Source: an uncultured Pelagibacteraceae bacterium (GTDB lineage Bacteria > Pseudomonadota > Alphaproteobacteria > Pelagibacterales > Pelagibacteraceae). From it: a DNA stretch of 64,000 bases. The translations under genes and the position numbers were made by a program. Location: NCBI GenBank assembly GCA_902613855.1, contig CACMIX010000002.1:123998-187997 (forward strand), in the 5' to 3' direction. Shown piece by piece: positions 52,784 to 59,388 of the stretch. Below the pieces are notes generated by a model. The model was not told the origin of the DNA. It was given only the letters and a program-made list of their open reading frames with translations, and did no database searches. Position 1 is the stretch's first letter. Every line of letters starts with the position of its first letter.

Positions 52784-52863
52784 GATTTATTTATATAATA
52801 ATTAAAGTTGAGTTTATATATATTAAAAAAAGAAAATGTGAATAACAACGTACACAAAAATTG

Positions 52864-53010
52864 TTATCGAGTAAGAGGCAGAGGTTTTTTATCTTTTTTA
52901 CTTTTTACTTCATTTTTTTTATCACAGTATCTCTTAAAAGCATAAGCTGCTGATACACCACCAATTAGCATAAATTTTAATATCTTTAATTTAATGAGTG
53001 TTTTAATCAT
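52864..53010 (-). CDS. Small hypothetical membrane protein
   Basis: A 48-residue ORF not in the track, MIKTLIKLKILKFMLIGGVSAAYAFKRYCDKK, with one central hydrophobic stretch (residues 9-24) and a Lys-rich C-terminus ending PLPLTR. It lies two bases after another small membrane protein on the same strand, so the two are likely an operon. No family is recognised. It could be a small inner-membrane subunit. Confidence 0.4.
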   Translation of the reverse strand: MIKTLIKLKILKFMLIGGVSAAYAFKRYCDKKNEVKSKKDKKPLPLTR

Positions 53011-53012
53011 GA

Positions 53013-53216
53013 TTAAATATCAAACTTTTCTAATAAGAAGTGAATTACTAAATTGTAGAGAAATACAAAACAAGAAATATAGAATAGAAAAATTACTCCT
53101 TTAGAATTAAAGATGTATCCAGTTGAAGTTAAAAGCACAATGAATAAGCTAATTGATAAAGCAAGCTTTGATTGTGATTTTTTCTTTAAGTGAGATTTAA
53201 AAATATCTTCTTTCAT
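53013..53216 (-). CDS. Small two-span membrane protein
   Basis: A 67-residue protein with a basic start (MKEDIFKSHLKKKSQSK) and two hydrophobic spans, LALSISLFIVLLTSTGYIF and GVIFLFYISCFVFLYNLVIHFL, joined by a short NSK turn. It should sit in the inner membrane as a hairpin. It is followed two bases later by a 48-residue ORF. It marks the left border of the 305-base non-coding stretch before the unknown operon. No family is recognised. Confidence 0.5.
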   Translation of the reverse strand: MKEDIFKSHLKKKSQSKLALSISLFIVLLTSTGYIFNSKGVIFLFYISCFVFLYNLVIHFLLEKFDI

Positions 53217-53521
53217 TAATGTGATGATAATTAATAAAGATATTTATTCATCGTTAATTTTGTCCCACTTAGATATACACCCTTAATTTTTTAACATTTT
53301 TTACACCACCTCATAAATAAAACAAGTTTGTAGCAAATTTTAAACATACACTAATGATTTAGTGTGAGAATGCATTGGATTTCATTCCTTTTCTCACGTT
53401 TACGTTTCCTTTCATTGTCATCCTTGTTACGCAGACCACTTGATAGGAAAAGGAGTGGAACCATTACCAATTACAAATTATTAACTCATAAACCCCCAAC
53501 TAATAATAGGAGTTCCGATAT
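53217..53521 (+). promoter_or_regulatory. 305-base non-coding leader with mutually exclusive stems
   Basis: This is the longest gene-free stretch in the window and it looks less AT-rich than its surroundings. It contains a perfect stem ACACTAA/TTAGTGT (53348-53365), a stem GTGAGAA (53364-53370) with TTCTCAC (53391-53397), and a competing 14-pair stem TTTCATTCCTTTTC (53380-53393) with GAAAAGGAGTGGAA (53447-53460, two G-U pairs). The last two cannot form together. A small AACTC/GAGTT stem (53483-53514) overlaps the AGGAG ribosome-binding site of the next gene. I see no T-run, so any control would be translational. The first ~100 bases should also hold the divergent promoters. Confidence 0.55.
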
Positions 53522-53707
53522 ATGGAAATAGACCGTGTTTGTAAGTACTGTCACGTCAGTGCTTACGTTGCATACGATAATTGCGATCCCGTCTACAAAA
53601 AAACATTCAAATTCGAAGTAAGCCCAGGTGCACATAACAGCTTAGTCTGGGAAAAAATAATCAAAATCTTTAGGAACAATGGATTTAAAGTGGAGCTAAA
53701 ATCATGA
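53522..53707 (+). CDS. Hypothetical small protein, first gene of unknown operon
   Basis: A 61-residue protein preceded by a clear AGGAG ribosome-binding site 9 bases upstream. It has three Cys and a His near the N-terminus (RVCKYCHVSAYVAYDNCD), a spacing that could bind a metal or form disulphides, and a Lys-rich second half (KIIKIFRNNGFKVELKS). It lacks a signal peptide. The stop overlaps the next gene's ATG (ATGA), so translation is coupled. I recognise no family. Its structured leader makes it a candidate for regulated expression. Confidence 0.55.
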   Translation: MEIDRVCKYCHVSAYVAYDNCDPVYKKTFKFEVSPGAHNSLVWEKIIKIFRNNGFKVELKS

Positions 53708-54267
53708 GGCAACTATTACTTATTTTATCGGTTCATTTGTTTCTTTTTTTAGTTTTATTTGCTTACCATGCTCAAGCAGGAGAGGAAGAGTGGACTATAG
53801 ATAGACTTGAAACATTATCCTACGCCCGTGTAAGCGGTGAGGTTACCCATGGAGACAATCTTAACTTTTGGATAAGGACACAGGATAATTGTGAAACAGT
53901 TTATAATACATTTACAGTTTATACTTATGAGAAACCAGGGGACATTAAACAATTATTAAACAAGAATATTCCAATTAAAATAAATGGGGCTGAGATTACC
54001 GCATCAGTTCAAGATATAGCGCCGTTTTTAATGGGTTACCGCGTTCATCTTAGTTTAGGCTCTTATCCTATTAAGGAATATATTTATTTTCTAAAAAAAT
54101 TTTATGATGAGTTTCAAAAATATGAGATTGAAATTGTCGATGGACTAAATTTTACAGCAGCTAAATATTTTGATATTCGTTCTAATAACTGGAAATTAGA
54201 TAAACTTGTCCCATCAGTACTAGAAGCTAATAAGCTTTGTAGAGAATTTTCACACAAAAAATTATGA
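53704..54267 (+). CDS. Hypothetical secreted protein, second gene of unknown operon
   Basis: A 187-residue protein with a signal peptide at about residues 1-25 (LLLILSVHLFLFLVLFAYHAQA-GEE). The mature part starts EEEWTIDRLETLSYARVSGEV, has a strand-rich middle (NFWIRTQDNCETVYNTFTVYTYE) and a helical C-terminus with one Cys (EANKLCREF); two Cys in total may pair. No family is recognised. It overlaps both neighbours by four bases. It is likely periplasmic and works with the other products of the operon. Confidence 0.58.
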   Translation: MRQLLLILSVHLFLFLVLFAYHAQAGEEEWTIDRLETLSYARVSGEVTHGDNLNFWIRTQDNCETVYNTFTVYTYEKPGDIKQLLNKNIPIKINGAEITASVQDIAPFLMGYRVHLSLGSYPIKEYIYFLKKFYDEFQKYEIEIVDGLNFTAAKYFDIRSNNWKLDKLVPSVLEANKLCREFSHKKL

Positions 54268-54461
54268 TAAATGACATTTTTAACTGGTGTGTGCGAGTTC
54301 TTGAAATTATGGCCGTATATACCGGAATGTCATATGAGTTAATTAACATCCTTATTTTTGTAATTTTACAACCACTATTAATAATTATATTTTTTTATTT
54401 GTGGCTAAGAGAGAGACATAAAAAAAGAGAAATTAGTGACTTTTATGATTTTCACAAATGA
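54264..54461 (+). CDS. Hypothetical small membrane protein, third gene of unknown operon
   Basis: A 65-residue protein with one or two membrane segments, the clear one being LINILIFVILQPLLIIIFFYLWL (about residues 26-48), followed by a charged cytoplasmic tail RERHKKREISDFYDFHK. The N-terminal part MINDIFNWCVRVLEIMAVYTG is amphipathic. It overlaps both neighbours by four bases. It could anchor the secreted partners to the inner membrane. No family is recognised. Confidence 0.52.
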   Translation: MINDIFNWCVRVLEIMAVYTGMSYELINILIFVILQPLLIIIFFYLWLRERHKKREISDFYDFHK

Positions 54462-54835
54462 GAAAATTAATTATTTTATTTTTACTTTTTTGGCCTAATT
54501 TTGCTTATGCTGATCAAGGTTTGAAAATATCATGTCTCAATTTAAAATCAGCATTATTTGGTAGAAAATATAAGCCCTTAAATTTTATGGTGGAAGCAAC
54601 TGCTTTTCACTATTTTGACGATCAAAAAGGTAAATTTCAAACTATCAAAACCAGTGAATTAGACACAGGTGAAGATTATTTTACTGCTAGATTTGAAGAT
54701 TATGAGTTAGGATTTCAGATAATTTTATTTGATGGTGAAGAAAAACCTCGAATGACTATGTCTAAATATGATTTTAAGAATAATAAATTTTTAGAACATT
54801 ATGCATGTACGGTCATCTATGCGTACATTGATTAA
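54458..54835 (+). CDS. Hypothetical secreted protein, fourth gene of unknown operon
   Basis: A 125-residue protein with a signal peptide at residues 1-18 (LIILFLLFWPNFAYA-DQG). The mature part looks like a compact beta-rich domain: LKISCLNLKSALFG, FMVEATAFHYFDDQKG, YELGFQIILFDGEEKPRMTM and an ending YACTVIYAYID, with two Cys that may pair. No family is recognised. It ends the coupled operon and is followed by a minus-strand membrane protein gene, with only 56 bases between. Confidence 0.55.
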   Translation: MRKLIILFLLFWPNFAYADQGLKISCLNLKSALFGRKYKPLNFMVEATAFHYFDDQKGKFQTIKTSELDTGEDYFTARFEDYELGFQIILFDGEEKPRMTMSKYDFKNNKFLEHYACTVIYAYID

Positions 54836-54891
54836 TTTAAGTCAACATCATTCCAGCTAATAGAAAAGCTAGTTCAATAGCAATTATGGCT

Positions 54892-55497
54892 TCAAGCATT
54901 TTTAAACTCGAACAGTTTTAATGATATAAAATCTCGTCTAGATATTTTCTTTTTTAATTTTGGTATTCTAACTTTTAAAGATCGAATAAACTTTAAATAT
55001 TCAAATAATCTTAGAGTAGAAACAGTCTTTCTTACAACTGCAGCAATACATAAGCCTACTAAAAAACTAAGCAATGAAATACCCATTGCTTTAACTGTTA
55101 AAGCAAATGCACTCACACTTGCACCTCCTTTAATAATACCCCATTTAAGATTTCTCATTTCTTGTTTATTAGTTGATTGATTATATCGATAAGCGAGGAC
55201 CACTATAGAGGTTATAGTTCCAATTGGATCACCATGAACAAAGCTAGAGGCTAAAGCCCCAGATGCTATTTCAGAAAATTCTTCTTTATGTCTTTTCTTC
55301 CAATTAAAAAATAATGCAAGTGGACCTATAGAACCTGCAAGCAGTTCATTAAATTCTACGTGCTTGATGTCCTCAACCCATTTTTGAGGCACTTTAATTG
55401 CCTCATTGAATTGATCATAAATTATTGTGTATGATTTTGAGTAAGTTGAGTGAACTAAGCTGGATAATATATTTAGACTGTAAAAGCTTTTATTCAT
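54892..55497 (-). CDS. Hypothetical membrane protein
   Basis: A 201-residue protein of unknown family. The N-terminal part is soluble-looking (KVPQKWVEDIKHVEFNELL), the middle has small-residue-rich hydrophobic stretches (GSIGPLALFF, ASGALASSFVHGDPIGTITSIVVLAY) and a clear membrane span ALTVKAMGISLLSFLVGLCIAAVV at about residues 131-154, and the C-terminus is strongly basic (KVRIPKLKKKISRRDF). It is divergent from the NERD-helicase gene, with 35 bases between their starts, and may belong to the accessory island. A toxin-like or defence role is possible only by association. Confidence 0.5.
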   Translation of the reverse strand: MNKSFYSLNILSSLVHSTYSKSYTIIYDQFNEAIKVPQKWVEDIKHVEFNELLAGSIGPLALFFNWKKRHKEEFSEIASGALASSFVHGDPIGTITSIVVLAYRYNQSTNKQEMRNLKWGIIKGGASVSAFALTVKAMGISLLSFLVGLCIAAVVRKTVSTLRLFEYLKFIRSLKVRIPKLKKKISRRDFISLKLFEFKNA

Positions 55498-55532
55498 AAA
55501 GTGTTAATATATAAATAGATTGAAGCATAAAA

Positions 55533-57428
55533 ATGTCAAACACAGAAAGATTATTTCCAATAGGAATATTGGAAAAAAGTAAGAGTAAAGAGCTAATACC
55601 TAATTTTGAAAAAGGAGAGTTTTATTTAGCAGATTACTTAAATAAAAAATTACCTAAAGAATGGAATATTTATACACGTCCTGAGTTAAAAGCTCGCTGG
55701 GGTTCAAATCAAAATAAAAAAACACCAGACATAGTAATTGCACATCCCCAAGAAGGTATAATGATATTTGAAGTTAAAAATTGGAATATTTCAAACTTTT
55801 TTGTAGATGAGATAAGAACAAAAAACGCAAAACCAAGATTAGATATTTATCAAAAAAGTTTAAATGAAAAAACTGGCCAAACAAGAAGATCCGGAAATTT
55901 AAATCCTATTGAACAAGCAGAAGGATATCTATGGAGAATGAGAAATAGTATTCATGAAATTTTAGAGGAAATATATGAAAATAACAATAAAAGACACTTA
56001 ATTCATTGTGGGGTCTATTTTCATAATCCACATTCAACTGAGGAAGCAAGAAAATTTGTAAGATTTGAAAACTACGTCAATCCAGATAGATGCTCTGTTT
56101 TTGCTAAAGATTATTTAGATCAGGATGTAGAAATAGATAAAATTGTTCCATTAATTAATAATAAATTTAAAATCAAATCTAATAAAAATTGGATAAATTT
56201 ATTTTCCAACTGGATATCACCACCATTACACAGGCAAGAAAAACAATTTAGAACATCAATTAATGATTTAGATAATAATCAAAAAAAATTTGTTGAATCT
56301 AAACCAAATGTAATTCAAAAAATTTCAGGAGTAGCTGGTAGTGGCAAGACAACAATAGCAGCTTTAAGAGCTGCGATATCTGCCAGTAACAAAAAAAAAG
56401 TACTTGTTTTGTGCTACAATATTACAATAAAAAATTTTTTAATTGATGAAGTAAACAAAACAATTTACCCCCAAAATGAGTTAATTGATTTTTTTCATTT
56501 CCATGATTTTTGTAAAGCATATAGAGAAAATAATAATATTACTTATCAAACAGAAATTTTAAGTGAAGAGAGTGATGATAATTCTATCGAGGAAATCAAA
56601 AAACACAAAAATCAAAATAAAGATAATTCAATTAATTACGATGTAATAATCATTGATGAGGGACAAGATTTTAAAAAAAATTGGTATGAATTAATTAAAA
56701 ATTTTTTAAAACCAAATGGGGAAATTTTAATTGCTCTAGATCAAAAGCAAAATATTTATAATAGAGAAAAAAAAACATCACTGAAGGGTATTGGTGGAGG
56801 TCGGTGGGGTATACTTAAAAAAAGCTATAGATTATTAAATCCACACATAGAGCTTGCAAATAAATTTTCTGAAAAATTTTTTCTTGATGTAAATGAAGAA
56901 AATGAAGATCCAAAAATAGAATTAGACAAAAATAATCAATTTAAATTACCATTCAAAGCAGAACCAGCTTCCTTCTGGCTAAATATTTTGAATGATAATG
57001 ATCTAAATGACAGTGTTGTTGGAATACTTAAAGATTTATTTGATAAAAAAGTAAGCCCTTCTGATATTGCAATTTTAGTTACTAATCATGAGCAAGGGCG
57101 AGCATTAAAGCAAGTCATTCTTGAAAATTATGAAAATATAAAAATCATGGATATTTTTGAAAAATTAGATGTAAGACAGAGACAGCAAAAAATTTTATTT
57201 AAAGTTCATAGTGATAAATTGAAAATGGCAACTATTGCAAGTTTTAAGGGCTGGGATAGAAGAAATATTATAATAATTACAGACAAAACATCTAATATAG
57301 AAAAAAATAATGCAAGAATGGATTTTGAGTTTTACACATCTATAACTAGAGTTAGAGAAAAAGTTTTCGTTTTAAATCGTAATAAGCGATATGAAGACTT
57401 TTTAGATGATAATTTTGAGATATATTGA
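55533..57428 (+). CDS. NERD nuclease-related domain plus UvrD-type superfamily 1 helicase
   Basis: A 631-residue fusion. Residues about 30-190 form a NERD domain: TPDIVIAHPQEGIMIFEVKNW near 63 contains the D...ExK pattern of PD-(D/E)XK nucleases. Residues about 240-631 form an SF1 helicase: GVAGSGKTTIAALRAA near 269 (motif I), VIIIDEGQDF near 372 (motif II) and FYTSITRVREKVFVL near 602 (motif VI). Motif GxWGILKKSYRL near 415 fits motif IV. Such proteins occur widely in bacterial defence islands, where they may process foreign DNA. It is plus-strand, followed by a small gene and a DNA methyltransferase. Confidence 0.84.
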   Translation: MSNTERLFPIGILEKSKSKELIPNFEKGEFYLADYLNKKLPKEWNIYTRPELKARWGSNQNKKTPDIVIAHPQEGIMIFEVKNWNISNFFVDEIRTKNAKPRLDIYQKSLNEKTGQTRRSGNLNPIEQAEGYLWRMRNSIHEILEEIYENNNKRHLIHCGVYFHNPHSTEEARKFVRFENYVNPDRCSVFAKDYLDQDVEIDKIVPLINNKFKIKSNKNWINLFSNWISPPLHRQEKQFRTSINDLDNNQKKFVESKPNVIQKISGVAGSGKTTIAALRAAISASNKKKVLVLCYNITIKNFLIDEVNKTIYPQNELIDFFHFHDFCKAYRENNNITYQTEILSEESDDNSIEEIKKHKNQNKDNSINYDVIIIDEGQDFKKNWYELIKNFLKPNGEILIALDQKQNIYNREKKTSLKGIGGGRWGILKKSYRLLNPHIELANKFSEKFFLDVNEENEDPKIELDKNNQFKLPFKAEPASFWLNILNDNDLNDSVVGILKDLFDKKVSPSDIAILVTNHEQGRALKQVILENYENIKIMDIFEKLDVRQRQQKILFKVHSDKLKMATIASFKGWDRRNIIIITDKTSNIEKNNARMDFEFYTSITRVREKVFVLNRNKRYEDFLDDNFEIY

Positions 57429-57504
57429 TGATAGATAAAATAAACTATCTATTATATTAAGAAATAGATTTCATAAAACAAAATTATAATAAAGAAAGGA
57501 TATT

Positions 57505-57708
57505 ATGGCATCTTATATTGAACATTCACTTGTAGTTTTATCTTCTGTAATTAAAAGAAAATACAATGATGATAATTTGTATAATATTATTAGAAAATTA
57601 GCATCTACATGTACAGATGCAGGCTTTCCAGGAGAAGATGGATTTGGAGGTAATCATAAATCTAATAAAGTTATAGCTGAAATTACCAAGGAAATAGAAA
57701 AATTATAA
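57505..57708 (+). CDS. Small hypothetical protein in the defence block
   Basis: A 67-residue protein preceded by an AAAGAAAGGATATT ribosome-binding region. It is mixed helical with a central TCTDAGFPGEDGFGGNHKSNK loop rich in Gly and Asp, containing one Cys. It is sandwiched between the NERD-helicase gene and the methyltransferase gene (10 bases downstream), so it is probably co-expressed with the latter. It might be a control protein for the methyltransferase, but it lacks a helix-turn-helix I can see. No family is recognised. Confidence 0.5.
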   Translation: MASYIEHSLVVLSSVIKRKYNDDNLYNIIRKLASTCTDAGFPGEDGFGGNHKSNKVIAEITKEIEKL

Positions 57709-57718
57709 AAATATTTTA

Positions 57719-58561
57719 ATGAAAAAATTTGAAATTTTAAATTTAGATAGATTAGAATTTTTAAAAAAAATTGAGAAAAATAAGGTTCAGTTGATCATTA
57801 CATCGCCACCATATAACATTGGTAAAGACTATGAAAAGAAACTACCTTTTAAAAAATACCTTGAAGAGCAAAAAAAAACTTTAAAAGAATGTTACAGAGT
57901 TTTGTCAAATAAAGGCAGTCTATGTTGGCAAGTAGGAAGTAGTTTTGAAGATAATGTGTTGATTCCCTTAGACATTTATATTTACAATATTTGTAAAAGC
58001 TTGGGTTTTAAACTTAGAAATAGAATAATATGGCACTTTGAGCACGGCCTACATTCTTATAAAAAATTTTCAGGAAGATATGAAACTATATTGTGGTTTA
58101 CAAAAAGTGATAACTATTATTTTGATTTTGATGAAATTAGAATCCCACAAAAATATCCAGGCAAATTAGGTTATAAAGGAAAAAATAAAGGAAAATATAC
58201 AGGACACAAAATGGGAAAAAACCCATCTGATGTATGGATATTTCCTAATGTAAAAAGTAATCACAAAGAAAAAACAATACACCCATGTCAGTTTCCAATA
58301 GAACTTGCTGAAAGATTAATTTTGTCAATGAGTAAGAAGAATGATCTAGTTATTGATCCATATGCTGGTGTTGGTACTACTTTGCTAGCAGCTGTAAAAA
58401 ATAATAGACTATCCAAAGGTTCGGACATCATGAAAAAATACACAGATATTGCTAATAAAAGATTTAAATTACTTATTAAAGGAAAACTTCCCTACAGAGA
58501 TAGAAATCAAGCAATTCAAAAAGTTAAGGGAAATTCTAAATTATATTTTAGGGATGATTAG
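57719..58561 (+). CDS. DNA methyltransferase, beta class (N6-adenine or N4-cytosine)
   Basis: A 280-residue amino-methyltransferase. ITSPPYNIGKDYE near residue 28 is motif IV (S/DPPY), and the AdoMet motif I, VIDPYAGVGTTLLAA, comes near 212, after motif IV; this order defines the beta class. The region between (about 60-200) contains a target-recognition part, LRNRIIWHFEHGLHSY and DVWIFPNV. It lacks a fused nuclease. It modifies an unknown DNA site, probably protecting it from a partner nuclease. Its stop overlaps the convergent DUF3883 gene by four bases, which places the candidate nuclease right beside it. Confidence 0.86.
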   Translation: MKKFEILNLDRLEFLKKIEKNKVQLIITSPPYNIGKDYEKKLPFKKYLEEQKKTLKECYRVLSNKGSLCWQVGSSFEDNVLIPLDIYIYNICKSLGFKLRNRIIWHFEHGLHSYKKFSGRYETILWFTKSDNYYFDFDEIRIPQKYPGKLGYKGKNKGKYTGHKMGKNPSDVWIFPNVKSNHKEKTIHPCQFPIELAERLILSMSKKNDLVIDPYAGVGTTLLAAVKNNRLSKGSDIMKKYTDIANKRFKLLIKGKLPYRDRNQAIQKVKGNSKLYFRDD

Positions 58562-59388
58562 TTTGTTTTAACTGAATAATTAATTTTAATACTTTCCCAC
58601 TGTTCGCCTTCATTACTTATTTCTTGAAATCTTAAAACTCTCAACTTTAATTCCTTATATTCAATTATTATAGGTTTTGGGTCTTCTTGTATCCAAAGAT
58701 GAATAAAATAATTAGTTTTTTCTGAAGAAGCACATTTCCATTCGTTTTTAGTTAAAAAGAAAATACCTCTTTTATCTTTAGAGGATTTAGCTTCAATAAA
58801 AATATTATTTTTATACTTATCAAAAGATTTTATATCGTAACCTAATTTATTATCCCAAAAACCATCCCAAGTTGGTTTTAAATTAATTTTTAAATTTTTT
58901 AATTTTTTTTTTTCAAATTCTAAACTTTTTTTTTCTCCACTTCTACCAGACTCAATTTTTTTTTTATCAATAAGCGATCTAGCAAAATCGATTAAATCAT
59001 CCCACCAATTAATTATTTCATCATCTGGATCATCCTCTGAAATAGATGTTAAATTTGCATAATCTAGTATTTGATTAAAATCTCCACTTAATCTTTCAAA
59101 AAAATGTGTTGGCCCATAAGGTAATGCTAAGAGAGAGTTTGGCTTATTTTTTTTAAAAAATTTACAAATTATTTCTCTTAAAATTTTTTGTTTGTTCTTC
59201 TCATCATTTTCTTTTTTATAATCTTGAAATATTTCTTTTCCTAGATTGTCGCACAATAATTTACCAGAGAGGTAATCAACTGATGAAAAATAGTAATCAT
59301 TAAAATTTTTTGGTTCATTTACGATTTGTGTGTTTTCAGATATAAAAATTGCAGCATCAAAAGAACTTTTAGTAATATCACTTATCAT
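58558..59388 (-). CDS. DUF3883-domain protein, putative PD-(D/E)XK-like nuclease
   Basis: A 276-residue protein whose C-terminal part fits DUF3883: LGYDIKSFDKYKNNIFIEAKSS near residue 177 gives a D...ExK pattern, followed by FFLTKNEWKCASSEKTNYFIHLW, the typical tail. The domain is found in restriction and defence proteins and is thought to be a nuclease or a nuclease-like binding module. The N-terminal 150 residues are unrecognised and acidic (SISEDDPDDEIINWWDD). It is the last gene of the minus-strand helicase operon, overlapping the SNF2 gene by one base, and is tail-to-tail with the methyltransferase. It is the best candidate for the restriction activity. Confidence 0.7.
   Translation of the reverse strand: MISDITKSSFDAAIFISENTQIVNEPKNFNDYYFSSVDYLSGKLLCDNLGKEIFQDYKKENDEKNKQKILREIICKFFKKNKPNSLLALPYGPTHFFERLSGDFNQILDYANLTSISEDDPDDEIINWWDDLIDFARSLIDKKKIESGRSGEKKSLEFEKKKLKNLKINLKPTWDGFWDNKLGYDIKSFDKYKNNIFIEAKSSKDKRGIFFLTKNEWKCASSEKTNYFIHLWIQEDPKPIIIEYKELKLRVLRFQEISNEGEQWESIKINYSVKTN

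Noticed and set aside
53217-53521. CRISPR array or phage attachment site in the long gap
   Set aside because: There are no regularly spaced direct repeats and no tRNA or integrase nearby; only stem-forming arms are visible.
54837-54899. A 20-residue hydrophobic ORF on the minus strand (MLEAIIAIELAFLLAGMMLT)
   Set aside because: It fits the gap between two genes and looks like a membrane peptide, but it is too short, overlaps the neighbouring stop and has no visible independent ribosome-binding site.
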